A DNA stretch of 64,000 nt from Phycisphaerales bacterium (lineage in GTDB: Bacteria > Planctomycetota > Phycisphaerae > Phycisphaerales > UBA1924). The notes beneath the pieces were generated by a model, which worked only from the letters and a program-made list of their open reading frames with translations, was not told the origin of the DNA and did not search any database. Positions 24,836-33,734 of the stretch are shown piece after piece. How positions within the stretch are numbered: the first letter of the stretch is position 1; each line of letters begins with the position of its first letter. The DNA lies in assembly GCA_040217175.1 (NCBI GenBank), contig JAVJNT010000002.1, positions 868,001 through 932,000 of the forward strand. The letters run 5' to 3'. The translations under genes and the position numbers were made by a program.

Positions 24836-26320
24836 CTAGGCGGGCTCCGGGCCGTCGAGTCCGAGCGACTTCATCTTCTTATAGAGCGTGGTGCGGTTGA
24901 TCGCCAGGTCGTCGGCCGTCGCCTGCCGGTTCCAGTCGTTCGCCTTCAGCGCCCGAAGGATGATCCGCTTCTCCGGCTCGCGCATCGCGTCGGCCAGCGG
25001 CATGGGCGTCCACGGCGCCTCGGCCTCGGGCTCGGCCGGCCGCATCGACGCGGGCATCAGCGGCCCCGCCACGTTCTCGATGACCTGCGGCGGCAGGTCG
25101 TGCAGCGCGATGGTCGGCGTCCGCGTCAGCACGGCGGCGCGCTCGACGATGTTCTGCAGTTCCCGCACGTTGCCCGGATAGCCGTAGCGACGCAGGGCAT
25201 CTAGCGCCTCGTCGCTGAAGCCCAGCAGTGCCTTGCCGAGCTCCTCGGCGTGCTGCTTCAGGAAGTGCTCGGCCAGCATCGGGACGTCGTTCACGCGGTC
25301 CCGCAGCGGCGGGATCTCGATCTTCACGACGTTGATGCGGTAGTACAGGTCTTGGCGGAACTTGCCCTCGGCCACCAGCGCCTCCAGGTCCTGGTTGCTC
25401 GCCAGCACCACGCGCGTGTCGACCTCGATCGTCTCGTTGCTGCCCACCGGCTCGAACCGACGCTCCTGCAGCACCCGCAGCAGCTTGAGCTGCATGGCCG
25501 GGCTCGCGCTGTTGATCTCGTCGAGGAAGAGCGTGCCGCCGTCCGCCGCCAGGAATCGCCCGGCCTTGTCCGCGTGCGCACCCGTGAAGGCGCCCTTGAC
25601 GTGGCCGAAGAGCTCGCTCTCCAGCAGCGTCTCGGGAATCGAGCCACACGAGATCTCGACGAACGCCTCGTTCCGCCTCGGGCTGTTCTGGTGGATGGCG
25701 CGCGCGATCAGGCTCTTGCCCACGCCGCTCTCGCCGGTCATGAGCACGGTCGTCCGGCTCGGCGCAACGGCCTCGATCAGCTCGAAGATGCGCTGCACGC
25801 GATGGTCGCGTCCCACGATGCCCTCGAGCCCGTAGCGACCGGCGAGCTGCTGCTTCAGCCGGCGGTTCTCGCTCAGCAGCTTGTGCTGACCCAGTGCGCG
25901 TTCGAGCGAAACACGGAGCTCGCTATCGACCACCGGCTTGGTAAGGTAATCGCTAGCGCCCAGCCGCAGCGCTTCCACGGCCGACTCGATGGTGCCGTAG
26001 CCGGTCAGCATGATGACCGCCGCGTCGTGCTCCTTCTGGATGTGGGCGAGCAGGTCCATCCCGCCCATCCCGGGCATCGACACGTCGCAGATCGCCAGGT
26101 CGAAAGGGTGCGGCACGCGGCTCGGGCCGTCGGTGTGCTGCTCGGCCTCGGCCAGCGCCTCCATCGCCTCGGCGGCGTCGAACGCCGTCGCCGCCTCGTA
26201 CCCCTCGCGCACGAGAAACTCGGCCAGGCTCTCGGCGATGATCGGATCGTCGTCGATCACCAGCACCTTGTGCGTGCCGGTGGACTTCGTGCTCGGCGCT
26301 GACGCGACTTCGGTGGGCAT
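24836..26320 (-). CDS. NtrC-family sigma-54-dependent response regulator
   Basis: A 494-aa transcription activator with three modules. The first is a receiver domain (about 18-135) with acidic pocket DDD near 23, phospho-acceptor Asp79 in CDVSMPG and Lys128. The second is an AAA+ sigma-54 activator domain with Walker A GESGVGKS (196-203), GAFTGA (243-248) and GGTLFLDEIN. The third is a C-terminal Fis-type helix-turn-helix (about 450-490, RQATADDLAINRTTLYKKMK). It starts four bases after the stop of the histidine kinase gene and is surely its partner. Targets must have -24/-12 promoters; none was convincingly found nearby. Confidence 0.95.
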   Translation of the reverse strand: MPTEVASAPSTKSTGTHKVLVIDDDPIIAESLAEFLVREGYEAATAFDAAEAMEALAEAEQHTDGPSRVPHPFDLAICDVSMPGMGGMDLLAHIQKEHDAAVIMLTGYGTIESAVEALRLGASDYLTKPVVDSELRVSLERALGQHKLLSENRRLKQQLAGRYGLEGIVGRDHRVQRIFELIEAVAPSRTTVLMTGESGVGKSLIARAIHQNSPRRNEAFVEISCGSIPETLLESELFGHVKGAFTGAHADKAGRFLAADGGTLFLDEINSASPAMQLKLLRVLQERRFEPVGSNETIEVDTRVVLASNQDLEALVAEGKFRQDLYYRINVVKIEIPPLRDRVNDVPMLAEHFLKQHAEELGKALLGFSDEALDALRRYGYPGNVRELQNIVERAAVLTRTPTIALHDLPPQVIENVAGPLMPASMRPAEPEAEAPWTPMPLADAMREPEKRIILRALKANDWNRQATADDLAINRTTLYKKMKSLGLDGPEPA

Positions 26321-26324
26321 CGCG

Positions 26325-27155
26325 CTACCCGATGCTCTGGGCGCCGCGGTCCTGCGGCACGGGATAGCGGGCCCGCAGCACGGCGCCGCCCTCGCGGCTG
26401 GGCGTCAGCTCGAGCGTGCCGCCCATGTCGCGCGCCACCTCGGCGCTGATGGCAAGCCCGAGCCCGAAGCCCTTGCGCTTGCTCGTCACCCCCGGCTCGA
26501 ACAGCTTGCCCGGCGAGAGCGAGAGATCAAGACCCGGCCCCGTGTCGCGGATCTCCAGAACGACCTGCGGTCCGTCGGCCTCGTCGTCCTCGATCCGCAG
26601 CGAGAGCGTGACCGTGCCCGGCTTGCCCGATCGGTCGACCGCCTCGATGGCGTTGCGCAGGCCGTTCAAGATCAGCGGATACACCGGCCCCGCCGCGATG
26701 GACTGCACGTCGGCCTCGAGCTGGCCCTCTAGGCGGGCCAGGGCTTCGCCTGCCGCCGGACCGACCACGGCCAACGCATGCTCGGCCGCCTCGGCCAGCG
26801 AGATCGGCTCCCCGCGGGCGATCGTCGGCGAGCCCGGCCCGCCCGGGGCTCCGCTCAGCGTGGCATGAAGGATGTCGCACATCCGCTCCATCGCCTGGTA
26901 GGCCGTGTTCACGTGCTGACGCACGCCGTCGAGCTCCTGCGCTGCCGACGCGGTCAGTTCTGCATCGAGCGACTGGCGCGCGAGCGCGAGCTGCCGCATC
27001 GACCCGTCCAGCAGGTTGTTCAGGTCGTGGGCCAGGCTCGTCAGCTTGTCGGCCACGGGGACCATGCCCGGCACGCTCGGCGAGGGCCGACCAGCCGCTC
27101 CGTCGCCCCGACCAGGGCCGTTGTTGTCTCGATGTTGCTCCATCGCATCGGTCAT
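26325..27155 (-). CDS. Soluble histidine kinase (NtrB-like), partner of the adjacent regulator
   Basis: A 276-aa kinase with no membrane segment or recognisable sensor domain, so the signal must be cytosolic or come from a partner. The phospho-acceptor is His43 in LAHDLNNLL, the HDLNN variant seen in NtrB-like kinases. The ATPase domain has the N-box LILNGLRNAIEA (Asn168), G1 RDTGPGLD and G2 GFGLGLAI. The first ~35 residues are Gly/Pro-rich. The ATG is chosen from two close candidates (27155, 27143); the longer upstream frame is non-coding in character. Its leader holds three inverted repeats. Confidence 0.88.
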   Translation of the reverse strand: MTDAMEQHRDNNGPGRGDGAAGRPSPSVPGMVPVADKLTSLAHDLNNLLDGSMRQLALARQSLDAELTASAAQELDGVRQHVNTAYQAMERMCDILHATLSGAPGGPGSPTIARGEPISLAEAAEHALAVVGPAAGEALARLEGQLEADVQSIAAGPVYPLILNGLRNAIEAVDRSGKPGTVTLSLRIEDDEADGPQVVLEIRDTGPGLDLSLSPGKLFEPGVTSKRKGFGLGLAISAEVARDMGGTLELTPSREGGAVLRARYPVPQDRGAQSIG

Positions 27156-27177
27156 CGGCCCACATGCGGGCCCGGCT

Positions 27178-27197
27178 GTGTTGCTTCTGTGCAACAC
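27178..27197. promoter_or_regulatory. Inverted repeat GTGTTGC-N6-GCAACAC upstream of the two-component operon
   Basis: A perfect 7-6-7 dyad about 23-42 bases before the kinase ATG. Its form and position suit a dimeric activator or repressor site, possibly an autoregulatory site for the NtrC-type regulator. A second imperfect dyad (GGCCC-N6-GGGCC, 27157-27172) sits between it and the start codon. Confidence 0.4.
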
Positions 27198-27247
27198 CTT
27201 CGGGCCAAGCATTCTCGGACGTTGAATACCGGCAACATCCCGACCAC

Positions 27248-27266
27248 ACGCGCAAAAAGTGCGCGT
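27248..27266 (-). terminator. Stem-loop after ileS
   Basis: Five bases past the ileS stop, the minus strand can fold ACGCGCA-CTTTT-TGCGCGT, a perfect 7-bp stem with a T-rich loop. There is no T-tract after it, so it is at best a weak or factor-assisted terminator separating ileS from the kinase operon upstream region. Confidence 0.35.
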
Positions 27267-27271
27267 ATCGC

Positions 27272-30229
27272 CTATGCGACGCCCAAGGCCTCGGCGTCGC
27301 GATCGCTCAGCATGCCGCCGTCGGATCGCTCCTTCACCGTGCCGTCGCGCTTCCACGACCGCTCGCACCGGACCTCGCTCCGCTTGTCGGCGACCGAGAT
27401 CTCGCCCGAGCCGACCTCGACCTTGCTCACGCCCAGCAGGTCGGCCAGGTCCGTCGGCTCGAAGCCCCCGAGCAGGCCGTCCGGGCTGGGCAGCGTGACC
27501 CAGGCGTCCAACGGATTGTCGATGTCCATGCCGCCCTCGCTCGCCGAGCCGCGGGCGACCTCGATGGCCGCCAGCGCCTGGTCGCGCAGGTCCATGACCT
27601 TCGCCCAGCGGTCGTCGGCGGCGATGCCACTCGCGGGCAGGGCGGTCTCCAGGTGCACGCACGTCTCGACGTCGTCGGCCCCCACCCGGTGCAGGGCGCG
27701 GAACGCCTCGTCGGCCGTATGCGGCAGGATGGGTGCCAGCAGGCGGCACAGCCCGTCGGCGATGCGGTGCAGGGCCGTCTGCGTGCGCCGGCGGCGGGCG
27801 TTGCCCGCCTTATCGCAGTACAGCCGGTCCTTGATGGCCGCGAGGTACACCGCGCTCATCGTGTCGTTGCAGAAGGCGTACAGCTTCGCATGGGCCGTGC
27901 GGAACTCGTACTTCTCGTACGCCGCCAGCACGTCCTCGCTGAGCGCGTCGAACCGCGACAACGCCCACGCGTCGATGCTCGTCGGCTCGATGCCCGCCAG
28001 GTCGACCGCGTCGCCCGCCTCGAAGTCGCCGAGGTTGCCGAGCATGAACCGCAGCGTGTTGCGCACCTTGCGGTAGGCCTCGCCGGCGATGCCGAAGAAC
28101 TCGTCGTCGACCTTGGCGTCGTTCTCGTAGCTGAGCGAGGCCACCCACCACCGCAGCACGTCGCAGCCGTACTTGGTGAACAGCGCCTCGATCGTGTCGC
28201 CCCGGCTCTTGCTGAGCTTCTGGCCGTCCTTGTCGACCATGAAGCCGTGCGTGACGACCGCCTTGTAGGGCGGCTTGCCCGTCGACCCAAGCGCACACGC
28301 CAGGCTCGACTGGAACCATCCGCGGTGCTGGTCGCTGCCCTCCAGGTACAGCTCGCTGGGGAACACGCCTTGGCGATGCCGCATCACGGCGTTCCACGTC
28401 GCGCCGCTCTCGAACCACACGTCGAGGATGTCCTCGCCCTTGCGCAGCTCGCTCTTGCTCAGGCCCTTCAGCTCGTCGGGCAGGTCGGCGTCGTCGGCCG
28501 GGTTCCAGTTCGCCAGCAGCTCGCCGGGACTCTCGGTAAACCACGCGTCGCTGCCGCGCTCGCCGAACACGCGCGCCATCTCGCGCACCAGGCTGGGCGT
28601 GAACACCGCCGTGCCGTCCTTCGCATGGAACGCCGGGATCGGCAACCCCCACGCCCGCTGGCGGCTGATGCACCAGTCGGGCCGGCTGTCGAGCATGCCC
28701 CGCAATCGGTTCCGCGCCCAGGCGGGGTGGAAGTCGACGCTCTGCGGATTGTCCGCGCCGACCCAGTGCAGCGAACGCTCGCGCAGGGACTTGGCCTCAT
28801 CGCCATCGACGGTGAACTCGCCGTCGATGCTCACGAACCACTGCTCGGTGCTGCGGAAGATCACCGGCGTTTTGCTCCGCCAGTCGTGCGGGTAGCTGTG
28901 CATGAACTTCGAGCTATGGAACAGGTGCCCGCTGTCGCGCAGCCTGTCGGTGATGGCGTCGTTGGCCTTCCAGATGTGCTCGCCCGCGAGCCACTCGGGC
29001 GTCGTGTCGTCGTACGTGCCGTTGCCCTGCACCGGGCAGTAGATCGGCAACCCCACGCGCTTGCCCGTGTCGTAGTCCTCGGCGCCGTGGCCCGGCGCTG
29101 TGTGCACCAGGCCCGTGCCGTCCTCGAGCGTGACGTACTCGGCGTCGTAGATCGTCCAGCACGCGTCCTTGCACTCGGCGCCCTGGCCCTTGGGCGTAAA
29201 TTCCAGGAATGGGTGGCGATACTTCAGGCCGACCAGCGACGAGCCGGTCGTCTTCGCCAGCACGTGCACGTCCTCGGCGTTGCCCATCTTGGCGACCGTC
29301 TCGAGCAGCGCCTCGGCGACGACCGTGAGATTGCCATCGATGCGCGCCAGCACGTACTCAAACTTCTTGCCCACCGCCACGGCCAGGTTCGCCGGCAGCG
29401 TCCAGGGCGTCGTCGTCCAGATCATGAAGCTGGGCATCTGGCCCGGCCGCTCGGCATCGGGGATGCCGAAGGCGTCGTAGACCTTCTCCTTGTCAGCCGC
29501 CTCGAAGTCGACGTAGATCGACGTGTCCTCGCGGTCCATGTACTCCAGCTCGGCCTCGGCCAACGCCGTCTCGTTGGCGATCGACCAGTGCACCGGCTTG
29601 AGGGCGCGATACACCAAGCCGCGCTCGCACAGGTCGGCCAGCACCTCGGTCACGGCCTTCTCGAACTCGGGCTGGATGGTCAGGTACGGGTTGTCGTAGT
29701 CGGCCATCGTGAGCAGGCGGATCATCTGCCCGCTCTGCAGCTCGACGTACTTCTTGGCATACTGCTCGCACTCGGCGCGCACGCGCGCTCGCCGCTCCCA
29801 GGCGTCGAGCCCGTCGAGATCCTTGATCTTCTTGCTCTTGACCAGCTCGCCCATCACCTTGTGCTCGATGGGCAGGCCGTGGCAGTCCCACCCCGGCACG
29901 AACGGGCAGTCCTTGCCCATGAGCGTCTGGCTGCGGACGACGAAGTCCTTGAGCGTCTTGTTGGTCAGGTGGCCCAGGTGGATCGAGCCGTTGGCGTAGG
30001 GCGGGCCGTCGTGGAAGGCAAAGTCGGGCGCGTCCTTCCGCCGCTCCCGCAGCTTCTGGTAGATGCCGGCCTTGCCCCACCGCTCGATGCTCGCCGGCTC
30101 GTTGTTCACCAGCCCCGCGCGCATCGGAAAGTCGGTCTGCGGCAGGTTCAGGCTCTGTCGGTATCGGTTCTTTTCCTGCTTGCGGTCGGGCTTCTTGTCT
30201 TGGTGCTGGGTCTTGGTCGTGTCCGGCAT
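27272..30229 (-). CDS. ileS: Isoleucyl-tRNA synthetase
   Basis: A 985-aa class I aminoacyl-tRNA synthetase that charges tRNA-Ile and edits valine. The HIGH motif is HLGH (residues 84-87) in NGSIHLGHLTNK. The KMSKS loop is KLSKSRGD near residue 669. The CP1 editing domain lies between them, with the WTTTPWTLPAN motif. There is no C-terminal zinc ribbon (no CxxC pair), unlike the E. coli enzyme. I chose an ATG that gives a Lys/Gln-rich N-terminus; about 44 upstream codons lack synthetase character. It lies upstream of the two-component pair on the same strand but is set apart by a 116-base gap with stem-loops. Confidence 0.96.
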   Translation of the reverse strand: MPDTTKTQHQDKKPDRKQEKNRYRQSLNLPQTDFPMRAGLVNNEPASIERWGKAGIYQKLRERRKDAPDFAFHDGPPYANGSIHLGHLTNKTLKDFVVRSQTLMGKDCPFVPGWDCHGLPIEHKVMGELVKSKKIKDLDGLDAWERRARVRAECEQYAKKYVELQSGQMIRLLTMADYDNPYLTIQPEFEKAVTEVLADLCERGLVYRALKPVHWSIANETALAEAELEYMDREDTSIYVDFEAADKEKVYDAFGIPDAERPGQMPSFMIWTTTPWTLPANLAVAVGKKFEYVLARIDGNLTVVAEALLETVAKMGNAEDVHVLAKTTGSSLVGLKYRHPFLEFTPKGQGAECKDACWTIYDAEYVTLEDGTGLVHTAPGHGAEDYDTGKRVGLPIYCPVQGNGTYDDTTPEWLAGEHIWKANDAITDRLRDSGHLFHSSKFMHSYPHDWRSKTPVIFRSTEQWFVSIDGEFTVDGDEAKSLRERSLHWVGADNPQSVDFHPAWARNRLRGMLDSRPDWCISRQRAWGLPIPAFHAKDGTAVFTPSLVREMARVFGERGSDAWFTESPGELLANWNPADDADLPDELKGLSKSELRKGEDILDVWFESGATWNAVMRHRQGVFPSELYLEGSDQHRGWFQSSLACALGSTGKPPYKAVVTHGFMVDKDGQKLSKSRGDTIEALFTKYGCDVLRWWVASLSYENDAKVDDEFFGIAGEAYRKVRNTLRFMLGNLGDFEAGDAVDLAGIEPTSIDAWALSRFDALSEDVLAAYEKYEFRTAHAKLYAFCNDTMSAVYLAAIKDRLYCDKAGNARRRRTQTALHRIADGLCRLLAPILPHTADEAFRALHRVGADDVETCVHLETALPASGIAADDRWAKVMDLRDQALAAIEVARGSASEGGMDIDNPLDAWVTLPSPDGLLGGFEPTDLADLLGVSKVEVGSGEISVADKRSEVRCERSWKRDGTVKERSDGGMLSDRDAEALGVA

Positions 30230-30557
30230 GGCGCTGACGCTCCGCGAAGGGCCGACGGCGATCGAGCAGACGCCCGGTCGGCGGTGAACGAGGCCCGGTG
30301 CTGGGCCGGGCCCGGTCTTGGGCTTGGATGGTACGGGTGCGGACCGGTCGGCCCGCGGCAAGGCGAGTGCGGCTCTGGCCCCTCAGCGGGGCGACGTAAT
30401 TCGGCGCGCAGCCAGCATGCACCATCGTAGCAGCGGCCTGTCGCTTATGGCGGGCTGCTCGATCGTGCGTCGATACGGAAATCCGCCACCCCCCACCGCC
30501 GGGGGACCGCTATCTTTCGGACCCGCAGGTCCGCGTTTGGCATCGTCGAAGGAGCCC
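30230..30557. other. Intergenic stretch between divergent ileS and HEAT-like gene
   Basis: No gene is supported in these 328 bases. A 6-bp hairpin CGGACC-CGCA-GGTCCG (30518-30533) lies in the leader of the plus-strand gene, just after a TATCTT that could be its -10 box. The stretch should hold the ileS promoter in the other direction; TACGAT around 30430 on the minus strand is a weak -10 candidate. No T-box-like structure was recognised. Confidence 0.5.
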
Positions 30558-32927
30558 ATGGCCGACCCCATCCGCCCATCCTTGCGCCCAGCCGCAGATG
30601 CGAGCGGCAGCGACGGCCCGAGCCTGGAGGCGCTCAGCGAGCTCGGCCGCTCCGAGGGACTCCGCAAGGTCCGGTGGCTGCCCGCCAGCCTCCGCGCCAT
30701 GGCGCTCGGCGAGGCCCTGCCCTGGCTCGAGGGCAACGACCGCATGCGGGCGGCGGCATGGCTCGTCCGCAGGGCCGCGCACGGCGATCGACTCGCGGGC
30801 ATCGCATCCCTCGCGACCAAGGCCGGCCACCTCGTCTTCGGCGGCACGAGCGTGCCGGCCAGCCAGGAGGCCCTCTTCCAGCTCACGCGGAATTGGCAGG
30901 CCCTGCCCGAGTCGCTCCGAGGCCGCGCCCTCGACGCCGCCGGGCCCGCCCGCTGGCTGCGGGCCCTCGACCGCGCTGCCCGCATGGACGACCCGCGGGC
31001 CCGGGCCTCGGCGGCCGAGCTGGCCGGGCTCGTCGGCGGTCGGCTGGGCTCGCTCCAGGCCCTCCGCTTGGCCGGCCCCATGCTGGCCGACGAGGACCGC
31101 GGCGTGGCGATGGCGGCCGAGCGAGCGCTCGTCCGCGCGACGGGCCGGGCCGCTGAGATCGACCTGGCCAGCCTGCACGCGCGCGAGGGCGACGCCGAGC
31201 CCGACCTCGGCGATCTGCCAGCGGAAGTTGCGACCGTCCAGGGCGTCGAGGAGGTCATCGCCCAGGCCGTCATCCACTTCGACGAGCACCGCCGCTTCGG
31301 CGTGCTGCTGGCCGCCCTCGCGATCTTGACCGAGGCCAGCGCCTCGGCCGGCCGTCGCGGCATCGGTTCGCCGCTGGCGAATTGGCTCGCCACCCGCCCA
31401 AGCAACGCCCGCGGCGGCAACGCCGGCGCCCACGGCGCGCTCCGCACCGTCCTGCGAAAGGCCGACCTCCCGCTCGCGCGCCAACGCGCGCTGTCGTGGA
31501 TCGTCGTCGACCACCTGGCCCAGGCCGCCGGCGACCGCCTCAGCCGCGCGAACACGCCAGCCGAACACGAGGCGGTGCTGCACCGTGCGTTCCTGACGCG
31601 CCGGCGGCTGCGCGCCAGCCGCGTCGCGGGCATGCAGGCGCGGCCGCGCATGCGTCAGGCTGTTGGGCAGGCGGTCGGCGAGGTCGAGCCGAAGCAGCCC
31701 GACATCGACGCGTCGACCACGCCGCCCATCGACTGGCCCGAGGCCTGCCCCGTGCCGGGCGAGACGACCATCGAGCGGCTCGACGCCCGCGCCCGCGCTG
31801 GCCTGGCCGAATGGATGGCGGCGCTCCAGCTCGATCGCCAGGTCCGCGCGCGCGTGCTCACGCCCCGCCTGAACGACGACGACGCCCGCGTGCGGTACTC
31901 GCTCACGCGCTTCGCGCCGCCCACGATCATCGAAGACCTGGCCTACGACGCCGATGGCTCGGTCGCGCGGTCGGCGGTGCTCAACCTCAGCCGCCTGGGC
32001 GAGCCGCTCGAGGCCGTGCCCGCGGCGACGCAGCCCGTCGACGCCTGGATGGCCGCCCTCGACCGCCACCCCGACGAGGTCGTCCGCATGATCGGCCAGC
32101 AGGAGCTCGCCCGCGCCGGCAAGCGCGGCGCCGATGCCTTGGCCGCGTGCTCGGCCCGCGCCGCGCTCAAGCGCACCGATGCGCGCGGCAAGTGGCTCCT
32201 GGTGGCGCTCGAGTCCGAAGACCCCGCCCGGCAGATCGAGGCCATGACGCTCGCCCGCCGCCTGCGCCTGCCCGCGAAGCACGAGGGCGTGCGCGACGCG
32301 CTGCTCGCGGCAGTCATGATCGCCGGGCCCGCCAGCGGGCTGGCCGAAGACGACGAGCGCCAGCGCGTCGCGGCGTCGGCCGTCCGCGCGCTCTCGATCG
32401 CGCCCGGCCGCGAGGTCAGCAAGGCCATCGAGGCCGCGTGCCGCTACCCGGCCGCCCGCGTGCGCGCCAACGCGGTCGAGGCCATCGACGATCGCCGCCG
32501 CCGCGGATTGATCGAAGCGCCGGCCGACCGCTTCGTCGAGCTGACCGGCGACGAGCACCAGCGCGTGCGCGCCAACGCCGTGCGCGCCGGGCTCATCGGC
32601 GTCGAGCGCAAGCCCGACCGCGCCGCCCGGCAGGCCAGCGAGGCGGCCCTGCGCACCATGCTGGGCGACGAGCGGGCCGCCCACCGCGTGTCGGGTCTCT
32701 GGGTTGCCTCCCGCGTGCTGCGGCGCGGGCCCGAACTCTCGCTGGGCCGGCGCTGGACCGAGCTGGCCGCCGTCATCGCCGACATGGCGCGCCACGACGC
32801 CGACCCCGGCGCACGAGCGCGCGCGGCCGCGTGCCTGGGCAGCCTCGAAGCCGAAGCGCGCCAGCGATGGCAGCGCGGCGCGAGCCGCACCGGCAACGGC
32901 AAGCGTCAGAAGGGAGCGGTGGCATGA
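30558..32927 (+). CDS. HEAT-like alpha-helical repeat protein
   Basis: A 789-aa soluble protein made almost wholly of Ala/Arg/Leu-rich helices. Recurrent pairs such as DDDARVRYSL, GSVARSAVLNLSRLG, AARVRANAVEAI and HQRVRANAVRA are typical of HEAT or ARM solenoids that act as protein scaffolds. No catalytic motif is visible. GAAGGAG precedes the ATG, whereas the frame above it is unlike protein. It overlaps the following membrane protein as ATGA, so the two are translationally coupled and probably work together. A cytoplasmic scaffold tethered by that partner is one inference; the role is unknown. Confidence 0.75.
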   Translation: MADPIRPSLRPAADASGSDGPSLEALSELGRSEGLRKVRWLPASLRAMALGEALPWLEGNDRMRAAAWLVRRAAHGDRLAGIASLATKAGHLVFGGTSVPASQEALFQLTRNWQALPESLRGRALDAAGPARWLRALDRAARMDDPRARASAAELAGLVGGRLGSLQALRLAGPMLADEDRGVAMAAERALVRATGRAAEIDLASLHAREGDAEPDLGDLPAEVATVQGVEEVIAQAVIHFDEHRRFGVLLAALAILTEASASAGRRGIGSPLANWLATRPSNARGGNAGAHGALRTVLRKADLPLARQRALSWIVVDHLAQAAGDRLSRANTPAEHEAVLHRAFLTRRRLRASRVAGMQARPRMRQAVGQAVGEVEPKQPDIDASTTPPIDWPEACPVPGETTIERLDARARAGLAEWMAALQLDRQVRARVLTPRLNDDDARVRYSLTRFAPPTIIEDLAYDADGSVARSAVLNLSRLGEPLEAVPAATQPVDAWMAALDRHPDEVVRMIGQQELARAGKRGADALAACSARAALKRTDARGKWLLVALESEDPARQIEAMTLARRLRLPAKHEGVRDALLAAVMIAGPASGLAEDDERQRVAASAVRALSIAPGREVSKAIEAACRYPAARVRANAVEAIDDRRRRGLIEAPADRFVELTGDEHQRVRANAVRAGLIGVERKPDRAARQASEAALRTMLGDERAAHRVSGLWVASRVLRRGPELSLGRRWTELAAVIADMARHDADPGARARAAACLGSLEAEARQRWQRGASRTGNGKRQKGAVA

Positions 32928-33409
32928 AGCGGTTGTGCGTCCTCATCGTGCTGCTGATCCCCACGCTGGCGCTCGCGCAAGAGAGCTACCGGCTCGGGCC
33001 CATCGAGATCATCAACGAAGGCGCCCCGACCGACGACGAGCCGGCGAGCGAGCCGCAGGCCGCCGGAAGCTGGGCCGACGCGCTCTCGCCCGCCATGAAG
33101 CTGGGCATCGTGATGGCGGCGGTAGGCGTGCCGATGGGCATCGTCGTGATCGGCCGCATATGGCGCGGCCAGCCCGAGTACGAGCGCGCCCTCATCCTGC
33201 TGAGCGTGGCCATGGGCCGGGGCCGCGGCTTCCGCCACCGCGTGCGCTCGCTCTCGGGCGCCCACGGACCGGGCCGCCGCCCGATCTCGCCCATCGCGAT
33301 GCTGCTGGCCCCCCGCGCCTTTGACACGGCCCTCGACACCGCCACCCACGCCGAACGCGCCTACGGCGTCCCCCTCCGCCACGCCGTCCACGGCTTCCGC
33401 AAAAACTAG
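32924..33409 (+). CDS. Hypothetical signal-peptide/single-span membrane protein
   Basis: A 161-aa protein I do not recognise. It has a signal peptide (MKRLCVLIVLLIPTLALA-QE), an acidic periplasmic stretch of about 40 residues, and one transmembrane helix (about 59-78, LGIVMAAVGVPMGIVVIG). An Arg/Pro-rich cytoplasmic tail follows. Its ATG overlaps the stop of the HEAT-like gene by four bases (ATGA), indicating coupled translation. The tail's basic character would suit contact with the acidic loops of the HEAT-like protein, but this is a guess. Confidence 0.75.
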   Translation: MKRLCVLIVLLIPTLALAQESYRLGPIEIINEGAPTDDEPASEPQAAGSWADALSPAMKLGIVMAAVGVPMGIVVIGRIWRGQPEYERALILLSVAMGRGRGFRHRVRSLSGAHGPGRRPISPIAMLLAPRAFDTALDTATHAERAYGVPLRHAVHGFRKN

Positions 33410-33560
33410 CTCAGCCGCAGCCGGCGTCGAAGGTTGTCTAGGCCGCTATCGCGGCGTGACCCAAAACTGCTAACGCTGCGCCATCGAGTCCTACGACGAC
33501 ACGACGGTGGGCTAGAACTGCCAGTCCAGCGTCGGTCCGGACGTCGGCCCCCGCCGGGGC

Positions 33561-33734
33561 GTGCCCGGGTGGGACATCGTGGCAGGTGGGGCGCTGGCGG
33601 TGGCAATCGCGCTGTTGGCGATCCTGTACCGGCTAGCTGGATTTCGCATTAGCCAACGCTGCTTCACGAACCTGTCGACAATTCAGCAAGAACTCTTGCC
33701 AATCCGCGAGGATTTGCTCGTCATCTTGTCTTGA
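33561..33734 (+). other. Possible truncated membrane-anchor fragment
   Basis: A short GTG-initiated frame reads VPGWDIVAGG and then a strongly hydrophobic stretch ending AILYRLAGF, like the C-terminal anchor of a membrane protein. Beyond about 33645 the base composition drops and the frame looks random, running antisense into the next gene. It may be a remnant cut by the AT-richer segment, or chance. Confidence 0.2.

Noticed and set aside
27190-27225. A sigma-54-like sequence TGGCCCG...TTGCA before the kinase gene
   Set aside because: The GG and GC elements are two bases too far apart for a working -24/-12 promoter.
30230-30557. A T-box or other riboswitch before ileS
   Set aside because: No specifier loop or conserved T-box bulge sequence is visible, and planctomycetes are not known for T-boxes.
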